From assembly GCF_003385185.1 (NCBI RefSeq), contig NZ_PQHZ01000026.1:1-64000 (forward strand): a stretch of 64,000 bases of DNA, written 5' to 3'. Positions 1 to 8,413 of the stretch are shown piece by piece. The position numbers and the translations under genes are program-made. Below the pieces are notes generated by a model that was not told where the DNA came from, ran no database searches, and saw only the letters and a program-made list of their open reading frames with translations. This DNA comes from Amycolatopsis palatopharyngis. GTDB taxonomy: Bacteria > Actinomycetota > Actinomycetes > Mycobacteriales > Pseudonocardiaceae. Each line of letters begins with the position of its first letter. The stretch's first letter is position 1.

Positions 1-137
1 GACAACCCCCGCCGGACACCCTCCCAAAACAACACCCGCACACACCGAGCCCGCCCAGGCCGCTTCCCACCCATCACAACTCCTCATCACAAGGCGTTGC
101 AACCACCCACTGACCCCAAGAGATCGAAAGCGTCGCT

Positions 138-183
138 AACCGCTACCAACTGCGTGCTCACCCCGGCACGCTTGGTAGCGGTT
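138..183. terminator. Long inverted repeat, terminator-like
   Basis: Positions 138-149 (aaccgctaccaa) pair perfectly with 172-183 (ttggtagcggtt). Inside lies a second stem, gcgtgc at 152-157 with gcacgc at 166-171, so nearly the whole element folds into one 18-bp hairpin with a 2-nt bulge. No T-run follows, which is common for actinobacterial terminators. It probably ends a gene lying left of the window. The rest of positions 1-363 holds no gene I can support. Confidence 0.55.
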
Positions 184-363
184 TACGACCGTGATGATCT
201 TGCTTGGGCGTACTTGCAGGCCTACCAAGGGGTGAGGCTGGGGGTGTGCTGACGGTCACCGGAGTGGGCGGCGCACAACCCAGAGGGGGTGTCGGACGTC
301 TGATCGTGCAGAGAGTGCGGTTTAGTGGACACCGCATCCGGCACCGAGACGATGGGACGGGCA

Positions 364-1533
364 ATGACCTACGGCGGAGACTATGGCGGGCGCCGGCCAC
401 CCACGGGGCCCCGTCAGCCGCCGCGCGGCCCACGGCAGCACCAGTCGGCCCAGATGATGCCGATCCCCGGCAGGGAGCAGGCGCGACGCCCGCAGCAGGG
501 ACAGCGCTCATCCCGCCAGGGGCCGCCGCCGGGACAGCGGCCACCGCGAAGGCCCCAGGGTGGCCCGCCGCCCCGTCCGCCCAAGCGCAGGCGATGGGGG
601 CCCGGCCGGGTACTCACGGCGCTGCTCGGCGTGATCGTGCTTTTCCTCGGCGCGACCTGGGTGTACCTGGAGTTCTCGATCAACCGCATCGACGCACTGC
701 CGGACTACGACGGCAAGCCGGCCGCGGGCGAGGGCACGAACTGGTTGATCGTCGGATCCGACTCCCGTGAGGGGCTCACCCCCGAGGAGGAGGAGCGGCT
801 GGCCACGGGGAACACCGGCGGGCAGCGCACCGACACCATCATGGTCGCGCACGTCCCGGACAACGACACCGCGCCGACCCTGCTCAGCCTGCCGAGGGAC
901 TCGCAGGTGGCCATCCCGGGACACGGCACGAACAAGATCAACGCCGCCTTCTCCTTCGGCGGCGCCCCCTTGCTGGCGCAGACCGTCGAGCAGGCCACGG
1001 GCCTGCGCATCGACCACTACGCCGAGATCGGCTTCGGCGGTTTCGCCAACGTCGTGGACGCGATCGGCGGGGTGGAGATGGACATCCCCGAGGAGATGCG
1101 CGACACCAAGACCGGCGTGGTCATCCCGGCGGGAACGCAGGAACTCGACGGCGCACAGGCGCTCGGCTTCGTCCGCATGCGCTACAGCGAGGCGACCCCT
1201 CGCTCGGACCTCGACCGCGTGGCCAACCAGCGCAAGTTCATCGGCGCGATGGTGAGCGAGATGGCCAGCCCCGCAACGCTGCTCAACCCGTTCCACCTGT
1301 TCCCGTTGCTCTCCGCGGCACCGGACGCCCTGACCATGGATTCCGGTGACCATCTGCACCACCTGGTCGGACTCGCCCTCGCCATGCGTGGCATCTCCTC
1401 GGGCGGGGTCGTGACCACGACCGTGCCGGTGACGTCGTCGTCGGCGGTGAACTGGGACGAACAGAAGAGTGAGCAGCTCTTCGACGCGCTGCGCACCGAC
1501 AAGCCAGTGCCAGACAGCGTCATCGTCAACTGA
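364..1533 (+). CDS. LytR-CpsA-Psr (LCP) family cell-wall glycopolymer ligase
   Basis: LCP proteins transfer lipid-linked glycopolymers (arabinogalactan, teichoic acids) onto peptidoglycan at the outer membrane face. The N-terminal 75 residues are Pro/Arg/Gln-rich and cytoplasmic. One membrane segment follows (LTALLGVIVLFLGATWVYL). The extracellular LCP domain shows the family's conserved pyrophosphate-binding region, including SLPRDS, an invariant-type Arg in VRMRYS, and the DLDRVANQRKF segment. The C-terminal part is short, so there is no LytR_C domain of usual length. The start is uncertain: GTG 325, ATG 352 and ATG 364 are in frame; 364 was chosen because GGGACGG precedes it. Monocistronic and convergent with the peroxiredoxin gene. 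Confidence 0.9.
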   Translation: MTYGGDYGGRRPPTGPRQPPRGPRQHQSAQMMPIPGREQARRPQQGQRSSRQGPPPGQRPPRRPQGGPPPRPPKRRRWGPGRVLTALLGVIVLFLGATWVYLEFSINRIDALPDYDGKPAAGEGTNWLIVGSDSREGLTPEEEERLATGNTGGQRTDTIMVAHVPDNDTAPTLLSLPRDSQVAIPGHGTNKINAAFSFGGAPLLAQTVEQATGLRIDHYAEIGFGGFANVVDAIGGVEMDIPEEMRDTKTGVVIPAGTQELDGAQALGFVRMRYSEATPRSDLDRVANQRKFIGAMVSEMASPATLLNPFHLFPLLSAAPDALTMDSGDHLHHLVGLALAMRGISSGGVVTTTVPVTSSSAVNWDEQKSEQLFDALRTDKPVPDSVIVN

Positions 1534-1573
1534 CCGGTAGGCGGCACTTTCCGCGGAGAGTGCCGCCTGGCGG

Positions 1574-2032
1574 TCAGGCCGCCTTGCGGGAGCGCAGGAT
1601 GTCCAGCGCCTTGTCCGCGTGCACGCCCATGCGTAGCTCGCTCTTGATGACTTCGAGCACCCGGCGGTCGGTGTCGATGACGAACGTGTGCCTGCGGGTG
1701 AGCAGCGGGCCGAACTTGCGCCGCACGCCGAACGCGGTGGCCACCTCACCGGCTGGATCGGACAGCAGCGGAAAGTCGAAGCCGTGGGTGTTCGCGAACT
1801 GTTCCTGCTTGTCCACCGCGTCCGGGCTGATGCCGATCCGGTGGGCGCCGACCTCGGCGAACTCCGTGGCCAGATCCCGGAAGTGGCAGCTCTCGGCGGT
1901 GCAGCCGGAGGTCATGGCGGCCGGGTAGAAGAACAGCACCACCGGGCCGGTCTCGAGGAACTCCGTCAGCGACCGCTGCTGCCCCTTCTCGTCGGGGAGC
2001 GTGAAGTCTCCCGCGAGGTCACCCTGCTTCAT
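1574..2032 (-). CDS. bcp: Peroxiredoxin, BCP/PrxQ type
   Basis: Thiol peroxidase of 152 residues, the usual size for bacterioferritin comigratory protein; it reduces H2O2 and organic peroxides with thioredoxin. The active-site stretch FFYPAAMTSGCTAESC places the peroxidatic Cys at 44 and the likely resolving Cys at 49, the five-residue spacing typical of atypical 2-Cys PrxQ. The usual Pro before the active-site Gly is replaced by Ser. The ATG at 2032 is preceded by GAAAGGA. It ends 40 bp from the LCP stop, convergent, and lies downstream of the GGDEF-EAL gene with a 99-bp gap. Confidence 0.92.
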   Translation of the reverse strand: MKQGDLAGDFTLPDEKGQQRSLTEFLETGPVVLFFYPAAMTSGCTAESCHFRDLATEFAEVGAHRIGISPDAVDKQEQFANTHGFDFPLLSDPAGEVATAFGVRRKFGPLLTRRHTFVIDTDRRVLEVIKSELRMGVHADKALDILRSRKAA

Positions 2033-2131
2033 GGATGCGTCCTTTCCGTAACCAGCGGAGCCTGCGGCCCATCGTGCCTGCTATTCGGAGCGGCGACGCA
2101 CCCGGCTTGCTCCTCGCCGGCCGGACCGGGG

Positions 2132-3988
2132 TCAGCTCGCGTGCCGCTCGATCAGCTCGTCGATGTCGTCGCCGGTAGCCGATTCGGCGACGAACGCCCC
2201 GCGGGCCGCGATCACCCCGAGTTGTCGCAGCCGGTCGGCGTGCTCGTCGCTGCACACGCCCTCGGCGCCGATCCGCAGGCCCAGCTCGCGGCCACGGGCG
2301 ATCAGGTGGCGTAGATGCCGGGTGGCCACCTCGTCATCTCCCTTCGCGAGGGAGTCGACGACGTGGCCGCTCAGGATGATGTGCTGGACCGGCAGCCGGT
2401 GTGAGGTGATCAGCTCCAGATCCGCGGTTCCGGTGACGGTCAGCACTAGCGTCGCGCCGAGTTCGGCGAGTACCGCGAGCGAGTCGACGACCTCGCCGCG
2501 CGGGTCGAGGATCGAGGCGCCGTCGGTACACAGCCGTAGCGCCTTGCCCGGCAACTGGTTGCGGTCCAGCTGCTCCTTGACCAGCAGTACGAGGTCCGGA
2601 TCGATCGCGAGGCGGTTCGGCAACCGTACGCATACGTCCGGGGCCGCGTCACCGAAACGTTCCCGCCAGCGAGCCGTCGCGGCGAGTGATTCGGTGAGCA
2701 GCCACTTGCCGAGCGGGATGGTCATCCCGGTGGTCGCGGCCAGTGGGTAGAACTCGTCCGAGTCGAGCTCGCCCATCTCCGGATGGTTCCACCGCAGACC
2801 CGCGTTGACCGCGGCGATCCGGTTCGGCTCGTTCAGCTTCACGGTGGGCTGGTAGATGAGGGAGAACTCGCCGTTCTCCAGCGCGCCCGCGATCACCGCA
2901 CCGAGCCGGTACCGGCTGCGATCCCGCGCGTCGAGCTCCGGGTCGAACAGCATCCACTGCGCCTTGCCCGCCTCCTTGGCGCGGTGCAGCGCGATCTCCG
3001 CGGCCCGCAGCAGTTCGCCCCTGGCGTCCGAGGACGGCTTGACCACGATTCCCGCGCTCGCGCTGACCCCGATGCCCTTGCCGTCCAGGTAGATGGGTTC
3101 GCCGAGTTCCTCGAGGGCCTCCTCGACCATGGCGATGACGTCGGTCGGCGCGAAGTGGCCGTGCATCAGCACGGCGAACCCGTCGCCGGTGAGCCGGGCG
3201 ACGAAGGCGTCGTGCTGGGTGAACACCGAGGCCAGCTTGCCGGCCACCTTGCGCAGGACCTGATCACCGACGCCGGCGCCGAGGCCGTCGTTGATCACCT
3301 TGAAGCCGTCGATGTCGAGGTACACCAGGCCGATCTGTTCATCGGCGCCGAGCGAAAGCGTGGTCTCCAGTTTCGCGTCGAACCGGGAGGCGTTGGGCAG
3401 CCCGGTGAGCGGGTCGTGCAGGTTCTGGTGCCGCAGGGTCTTCTGCAGCAGGTGGACCTCGTTGACGTCCTCGATCATCAGCACGGGAAAGACGGTGCCC
3501 TCGCCGTCACCCGGCAGGCGGACGATCGTCACGTGTGTCCACAGTGGACCATCGGTGTGCTTCAGTTGCATCCGCTCCCGGTAGCGGGACACCTCGTGTT
3601 CGGCCAGATCCGCCACGCCGTCGCGCAGGGACTCGGCGTCGCGTCCTGCCGCACCGAGTTCGGGAATCGCCACGCCACGCAAGGTGTCGGCCTTCCGGCC
3701 GAGAGTCCGCAGGAGCGCCGGATTCGTCTCCACGATCGCGCCGCCGGGGTCCGCGAGGGCGATGCCGATCGGTGACGTCGAGTACAGGGCGGTGAATCGC
3801 AGCACGGCCGCGTCGCGCACCCGTTCGTAGCGCTCGTGGACGTCGCGGGCTACCTCAAGCAGTATCGATTCCAGATCTTTCGAGGGAAGCGATACTCCTT
3901 TAGTGTCCGCCAGTGTGTTCGCCCACCGCTGGGCGATCTCCACCAACCCTGGTTCCGCACCAGGTTCAGGCACAGTCCACCTCTTCAC
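2132..3988 (-). CDS. PAS-GGDEF-EAL protein with degenerate catalytic motifs
   Basis: A 618-residue cytoplasmic protein. A PAS-like domain covers about residues 65-175 (TSPIGIALADPGGAIVETNP), a GGDEF domain about 190-350 (HDPLTGLPNASRFD at its start) and an EAL-like domain about 365-610 (FSLIYQPTVKL at its start). Intact families make and hydrolyse cyclic di-GMP. Here the GGDEF signature reads TGDGF, the EAL motif reads NAG, and the DDFG loop is replaced by VTGTA. The protein is therefore probably a non-enzymatic c-di-GMP or GTP sensor rather than a cyclase or phosphodiesterase. Start is GTG (MKRWTVPEPG). No membrane segment is seen. An inverted repeat lies upstream at 4107-4136. Confidence 0.88.
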   Translation of the reverse strand: MKRWTVPEPGAEPGLVEIAQRWANTLADTKGVSLPSKDLESILLEVARDVHERYERVRDAAVLRFTALYSTSPIGIALADPGGAIVETNPALLRTLGRKADTLRGVAIPELGAAGRDAESLRDGVADLAEHEVSRYRERMQLKHTDGPLWTHVTIVRLPGDGEGTVFPVLMIEDVNEVHLLQKTLRHQNLHDPLTGLPNASRFDAKLETTLSLGADEQIGLVYLDIDGFKVINDGLGAGVGDQVLRKVAGKLASVFTQHDAFVARLTGDGFAVLMHGHFAPTDVIAMVEEALEELGEPIYLDGKGIGVSASAGIVVKPSSDARGELLRAAEIALHRAKEAGKAQWMLFDPELDARDRSRYRLGAVIAGALENGEFSLIYQPTVKLNEPNRIAAVNAGLRWNHPEMGELDSDEFYPLAATTGMTIPLGKWLLTESLAATARWRERFGDAAPDVCVRLPNRLAIDPDLVLLVKEQLDRNQLPGKALRLCTDGASILDPRGEVVDSLAVLAELGATLVLTVTGTADLELITSHRLPVQHIILSGHVVDSLAKGDDEVATRHLRHLIARGRELGLRIGAEGVCSDEHADRLRQLGVIAARGAFVAESATGDDIDELIERHAS

Positions 3989-4106
3989 GCCAGAGCGAAG
4001 GCCAGCTCAGCCCGCGGATGCGAGTTTCCCGTCGGGCAACGGGTCCGAGCCAGCCGAGAGCCCTGCAACGGCATCACGCATTACCCTCTGTGTCTACCGG
4101 CTGAAA

Positions 4107-4136
4107 GAGTGATCATCTGTGCAATTGTGAGCACTC
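4107..4136. promoter_or_regulatory. Inverted repeat upstream of the GGDEF-EAL gene
   Basis: Half-sites gagtgatca (from 4107) and tgagcactc (to 4136) form an imperfect 30-bp inverted repeat, matching at 8 of 9 half-site positions. It lies 119-148 bp upstream of the GTG start at 3988, in an AT-richer patch of the 184-bp gap between the GGDEF-EAL and P450 genes. This could be an operator; there is no direct evidence for the binding protein. Confidence 0.35.
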
Positions 4137-4172
4137 TCCGTGTTCTCGCCCTCCGCCGGTTCAGGGTCGCGA

Positions 4173-5633
4173 TCACCGAGGACTGAGCCGAACCGGTAAA
4201 CCGTCCACCGGAACCGGCAGCGATACGTAGTCCCAGCGCACCTGGTAGTTCTCCGGCACGGTCCACCGGAACGCCCGCAGCATCTCGTGCAGGAGCGCCT
4301 TGACTTCCAGTGTGCCGAAATGCAGGCCGATGCACTTGTGCGCGCCACCGCCGAACGGCATCCACGCGAAGCGATGGGACTTGTCCTCCCTGCGCTGTGC
4401 CGAGAACCGTTCCGGGTCGAAACTGTGCGGGTCGGTCCAGTACTCGGGCAGGAAATGGTTGGCGGTGGGGGAGACGCCGACGAGGGTGCCCTCCGGCAGG
4501 AAGTGCCCGAGTACCTCGGTGTCGCGTACGGTCTTGCGGGCCATGGTGGGCACGGGTGCCACCAGTCGCAGGGCCTCCTTGATCACCAGGTCGAGCGTGT
4601 GCAGTTGCTCGAGGGCCGCCATGTCCGGGATGTCGTCGCCGAGTGCCAGCGACTCCGCGCGGGCCCGTTCCTGCCACTCCGGATGCTTGGCCAGGTAGTA
4701 GGCCACGGCGGTGCTGGTGATCGTGCTTGTGTCGTGTGCGGCCATCATCAGGAAGATCATGTGGTTGACGACGTCGGCGTCGTCGAACCGCTCACCGTCC
4801 TCGGTGGACGCAGCACACAGGGCGGCGAACAGATCGTCGCCGCCTCCGGCACGCTTGGCCGGGAGGTTGCCTGCGAAGTAGTTCTCCAGCAGCCTGCGTC
4901 CGGCCAGGCCCGCGGACCAGCGGCCGCCGGGCACCGGGTACCGCACGATGGCCGTACCCGCCCGGACCGAGTTCACGAAGGCGCGGTTGATCCGTGCGGC
5001 CTCGGCACTGTCGCCGTCTCCCGGCATACCCATGAAGACACGTGTCGCGACGTCCAGGGTGAGCTGCTTGAGTGACCAGTACAGCCGGGGGTTCTGCCGC
5101 CCGGACCATGCGGCGACACCCGAACGCAAGGCTGGGCCCATCTGGTCCACGTAACCGTTGAGCCGGTCTCGGCTGAACGCCTGCTGCATGATCCGGCGGT
5201 GCATGTGGTGCTCGCCGAAGTCCAGCAGCATCAGCCCGCGGTGGAAGAACTTCTCGATGAAGAACTCCCAGCCTGCCTGTGAGAACGCCTTGTCCTTGTT
5301 GACCAGCGCGATCTGGGTGGCGTCTGGGCCCGAGAGGGTGACGATCCGCTTGCCGAAGGCGCCCATCCAGGAAACGGGTCCGTAGTCGTCGTAGCGCCGC
5401 AGTGCGTACTCCACGCCGAAGCGCATGAAGTCGAGGGAGTGACCGATCAGCGGTGCGCCCGCATCTCCCAGCACTGGCTTGAGCCCGCTGCCCTCGGGCG
5501 GTGCGGCCAGTTCACGGACCGGCCACCGCTTGTCGAGCAGTCGCTGGTCCACCGCCCGGGGCAGCGGGATCGCGGTCAGTGGCGGCATGCGCTCACGCAG
5601 CGCTCCGGTCATCTTGCCGACGGCGGTCGTCAT
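4173..5633 (-). CDS. Cytochrome P450
   Basis: Haem-thiolate monooxygenase of 486 residues, longer than typical 400-residue soluble bacterial P450s because of an N-terminal extension of about 50 residues. Seen directly: haem loop FGGGAHKCIG with Cys434 as the thiolate ligand, ExxR motif E353-R356, and I-helix MMAAHDTSTITS with the acid/Thr pair D301-T302. The EHHMHRRIMQQAF C-helix region is also typical. Start ATG 5633 has GAGGAGAG in front. No ferredoxin or reductase gene is adjacent, so redox partners must come from elsewhere. Substrate unknown. A 15-bp palindrome at 5685-5699 also occurs upstream of the crotonase gene. Confidence 0.95.
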   Translation of the reverse strand: MTTAVGKMTGALRERMPPLTAIPLPRAVDQRLLDKRWPVRELAAPPEGSGLKPVLGDAGAPLIGHSLDFMRFGVEYALRRYDDYGPVSWMGAFGKRIVTLSGPDATQIALVNKDKAFSQAGWEFFIEKFFHRGLMLLDFGEHHMHRRIMQQAFSRDRLNGYVDQMGPALRSGVAAWSGRQNPRLYWSLKQLTLDVATRVFMGMPGDGDSAEAARINRAFVNSVRAGTAIVRYPVPGGRWSAGLAGRRLLENYFAGNLPAKRAGGGDDLFAALCAASTEDGERFDDADVVNHMIFLMMAAHDTSTITSTAVAYYLAKHPEWQERARAESLALGDDIPDMAALEQLHTLDLVIKEALRLVAPVPTMARKTVRDTEVLGHFLPEGTLVGVSPTANHFLPEYWTDPHSFDPERFSAQRREDKSHRFAWMPFGGGAHKCIGLHFGTLEVKALLHEMLRAFRWTVPENYQVRWDYVSLPVPVDGLPVRLSPR

Positions 5634-5684
5634 GGCGGTCCTCTCCTCGTCGAGAGCAGTACCCGCTCTTACCGTCCCGCACTA

Positions 5685-5699
5685 TTGGCAAAGTGACAA
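5685..5699. promoter_or_regulatory. TTGGCA-n3-TGACAA palindrome upstream of the P450 gene
   Basis: ttggcaaagtgacaa is an imperfect inverted repeat, 51 bp upstream of the P450 start. The same motif in the same position precedes the crotonase gene (16013-16027). The surrounding 20 bp match at 15 positions. It may be an operator or a shared promoter element. Confidence 0.4.
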
Positions 5700-5713
5700 G
5701 AGGGTGTCCACCA

Positions 5714-8011
5714 TCAGTGGTGCTGTTGGGTCCTGACCTCGTGCGCGGCCGCCACCAGGTTGCGCAGTGCGGGCTCGATCTCGGCATAACCCCTGGTCTT
5801 GAGCCCACAGTCGGGGTTGACCCACACACGCTGGGCGGGCACCGCCCGCAGTGCGGTGCGCAGCAGACCGGTCATCTCGCGCACATCGGGCACCCGGGGT
5901 GAGTGGATGTCGTAGACACCGGGCCCGACACCCCTGCCGAAGCCGGCCCGTTCGAGGTCGCCCAGGACCTCCATGCGGGACCGGGCGGCCTCGATACTGG
6001 TGACGTCGGCGTCGATGGCCTCGATCGCGGGCAGGATGTCGCCGAACTCCGAGTAGCACATATGCGTGTGGATCTGGGTCGAGTCGGCGATACCGGCCGT
6101 GGCGAGCCGGAAGGCCGCCACCGCCCAGTCGAGGTACTCCGCGTGCTCGGCCGCGTGCAACGGCAGCAGTTCGCGCAGCGCGGGCTCGTCGACCTGGATG
6201 ATCCGGATGCCGGCCGCCTCCAGGTCGTGCACCTCGTCGCGGATGGCCAGTGCGACCTGCCTTGCCGTGTCCCCGAGCGGCTGATCGTCGCGGACGAACG
6301 ACCAGGCGAGAATGGTGACCGGCCCGGTCAGCATTCCCTTCACCGGCTTGGCCGTGAGGGATTGCGCGTAACGCGCCCACCGGACGGTCATCGGCGCCGG
6401 ACGGGCGACGTCGCCGTAGAGGATCGGCGGCCGCACACACCGGGAACCGTAGGACTGCACCCACCCGTGCTCGGTCGCGGCGAAACCCCGCAACTGCTCG
6501 GCGAAGTACTGCACCATGTCGTTGCGTTCGGGTTCGCCGTGCACCAGGACGTCGAGCCCGAGGTCCTCCTGCAGCCGGATCACCCGCTCGATCTCGTCGC
6601 GCATCGCCGCCTCGTAGGCCGCGCTGTCGAGGCGGCCCGCCCGATGCGCGGCACGAGCCCGGCGAATGTCGGCGGTCTGCGGGAACGAACCGATTGTGGT
6701 GCTCGGCAGCGGCGGCAGCGCGAGTTCCTCCTGCTGTGCCGCGACCCTGGTGCGGTGATCCGCCCGCCGGGAGTCCTCCGGCCGTACCCTGGTCAGCCGG
6801 TCCCGTACGGCCGGGTCGCGCAGCGCCGGTGCGTTCGCACGGTCCCGTACGGCCGCGCGAGCGGCCTCGAGTTCTGCCGCCACCACACCGGTACCGGAGT
6901 GCAGCGCGCGTCCGATGAGGACGACCTCGTCGACCTTCTGCCTGGCGAACGACAACCAGCCGCGGATCCGGGGGTCGAGGGAGGTCTCCCGGTCGGCGTC
7001 GTAGGGCACGTGCAGCAGTGAGCAGGAGGTGCTGACGCCCACCTCCGCCGCACTGCCCAGCAGGGTGGCCGCGGCGGCGAGAGCCCGGTCGGCGTCCACC
7101 CGCCAGATGTTGCGCCCGTCGACCACCCCGGCGAGCACCTGCTTGTCCCGCAGGGAGGGTTCGCCGACGACGGTGTCCACAGCGGATGGAGCGGTCACGA
7201 GGTCGACGGCGATCGCCTCGATCGGCGACCGGGCCAGCCGCCCGAGCGCGGGACCGAGATCTCCGAAGTAGCCCGCCGCCAGGATCCTGGGCCGGGCGGC
7301 GGCGGACCCCAGTACGTCGTACGCGTATGTGAGGGCGTCCAGTTCCTCGGCGCTTCGGTCCGCCGCGAACGCGGGCTCGTCCAGCTGGACCCACCGGACC
7401 CCCTCGTCGTGCAGGGTGGCCAGCAGGTCGAGGTAGGCCGCGAGCAGCGAGTCGAGCCGCTCCAGTGGCCGGTAGCCCGCGGGTGCGCCGTCGGCCGGCT
7501 TGGCCAGCAGCAGGAAGGTGACCGGACCGACCAGCACCGGACGCGTTTCGATGCCGAGCGCCCTGGCCTCGCGGTACTCCTCCAGCGGCTTGCGCCCGTG
7601 TACGGCGAACGTGGTGTCCGGCCCGATCTCCGGGACCAGGTAGTGGTAGTTCGTGTCGAACCATTTGGTCATCTCGAGTGCCGGCGCTTCGGCGGTGCCC
7701 CGTGCCGCCGCGAAGTACGTGTCGGTGGGCGAGAGGCCGAGTTCGGTGAACCGCGCGGGCAGCGCGCCGAACAGGGTCGCCGTGTCGAGAACCTGGTCGT
7801 AGTAGGAGAACGTGTTGGACGGGACGGTGTCCAAGCCCGCGCCGGCGAGCGAGCGCCAGCCCGCGACGCGAAGGTCGTGGCCGGTGCGTTGCAATTCCGC
7901 CTCGTCGAGCGTGCCCGCCCAGTAGGCCTCGATGGCGCGTTTGAGTTCCCGGTCCGGCCCGATCCGCGGATAACCCAGAATGGTGGTGCCAAGGCGATCG
8001 ATATCGTTCAC
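5714..8011 (-). CDS. metE: Cobalamin-independent methionine synthase
   Basis: 5-methyltetrahydropteroyltriglutamate-homocysteine methyltransferase; transfers the methyl group from folate to homocysteine in the cytosol without B12. The protein is 765 residues, matching the family. N-terminal domain begins LGYPRIGPDRELK; the C-terminal domain has the zinc ligands in QIHTHMCYSEFGD (His and Cys) and VWVNPDCGLKTRGY (Cys). The reading frame is open further upstream, but GTG 8011 (VNDIDRLGTT) has CGAGGAGAG at the right distance and removes a spurious extension that would run into the riboswitch. Expression should fall when cobalamin is abundant, because a cobalamin riboswitch sits immediately upstream. 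Confidence 0.97.
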   Translation of the reverse strand: MNDIDRLGTTILGYPRIGPDRELKRAIEAYWAGTLDEAELQRTGHDLRVAGWRSLAGAGLDTVPSNTFSYYDQVLDTATLFGALPARFTELGLSPTDTYFAAARGTAEAPALEMTKWFDTNYHYLVPEIGPDTTFAVHGRKPLEEYREARALGIETRPVLVGPVTFLLLAKPADGAPAGYRPLERLDSLLAAYLDLLATLHDEGVRWVQLDEPAFAADRSAEELDALTYAYDVLGSAAARPRILAAGYFGDLGPALGRLARSPIEAIAVDLVTAPSAVDTVVGEPSLRDKQVLAGVVDGRNIWRVDADRALAAAATLLGSAAEVGVSTSCSLLHVPYDADRETSLDPRIRGWLSFARQKVDEVVLIGRALHSGTGVVAAELEAARAAVRDRANAPALRDPAVRDRLTRVRPEDSRRADHRTRVAAQQEELALPPLPSTTIGSFPQTADIRRARAAHRAGRLDSAAYEAAMRDEIERVIRLQEDLGLDVLVHGEPERNDMVQYFAEQLRGFAATEHGWVQSYGSRCVRPPILYGDVARPAPMTVRWARYAQSLTAKPVKGMLTGPVTILAWSFVRDDQPLGDTARQVALAIRDEVHDLEAAGIRIIQVDEPALRELLPLHAAEHAEYLDWAVAAFRLATAGIADSTQIHTHMCYSEFGDILPAIEAIDADVTSIEAARSRMEVLGDLERAGFGRGVGPGVYDIHSPRVPDVREMTGLLRTALRAVPAQRVWVNPDCGLKTRGYAEIEPALRNLVAAAHEVRTQQHH

Positions 8012-8137
8012 AGCTCTCTCCTCGCGAGCTCGTCCACAAGAGTCCGGGCGAGGGCAGCGGAGGCGAACAGCGGGAAAGCCCGTGTCCGTCCGGCCCACCC
8101 TCGAGGCGCGGACTCGCGCCGGCCGGCGGCGGGCGCA

Positions 8138-8336
8138 CCACGGGCAGGTCTTCGGACTCGTGGGCATGGGCTTTCCGGCCCGGCCTACCGGCCGTCGCTT
8201 CCCGGATTCGCGTCCAGTGCTTTACCGCTGCTCGCGGTGACGGCGTTCGTTCCCACATACCGCTGCGGGGCAGTCCCGGATTCACACCGGGTTCCCTGTT
8301 GCCTCCACGGTGAAAGCAGCTCGGCCACGCCACCGT
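8138..8336 (-). ncRNA. Cobalamin riboswitch upstream of metE
   Basis: Read on the minus strand, the leader holds the family hallmarks: GGCAACAGGGAACCCGG, then GTGTGAATCCGGGACTGCC with CCGCAGCGGTATG, then near the 3' end GAGTCCGAAGACCTGCC. These are the conserved core and the terminal segment of the AdoCbl riboswitch. About 130 nt separate it from the metE GTG start. A B12 riboswitch controlling metE is an established arrangement in actinobacteria. The exact 5' boundary is approximate and overlaps the hairpin at 8319-8358. Confidence 0.93.
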
Positions 8337-8358
8337 GGAACCAGTGGCGTGGCCGAGC
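8319..8358 (-). terminator. 15-bp perfect hairpin after nrdB
   Basis: gctcggccacgccac at 8319-8333 pairs perfectly with gtggcgtggccgagc at 8344-8358 across a 10-nt loop. It lies 56 bp past the nrdB stop, so it is a good candidate for the nrdAB terminator. Its downstream arm also overlaps the 5' end of the cobalamin riboswitch, so in a read-through transcript the two structures would compete. Confidence 0.7.
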
Positions 8359-8413
8359 GTAACAGCGGACGGACTGTCGTAGCGGCGGTCTCACCGCATG
8401 GGACAGGTCGTGC

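Noticed and set aside
508..1749. 413-codon open frame on the minus strand opposite the LCP gene
   Set aside because: GC-rich antisense frames stay open by codon bias; no domain or start context, and it overlaps both LCP and bcp.
5682..8333. 883-codon open frame overlapping metE in another frame
   Set aside because: Arg/Gly-rich without any motif and it covers metE and the riboswitch; the metE frame carries the zinc ligands.
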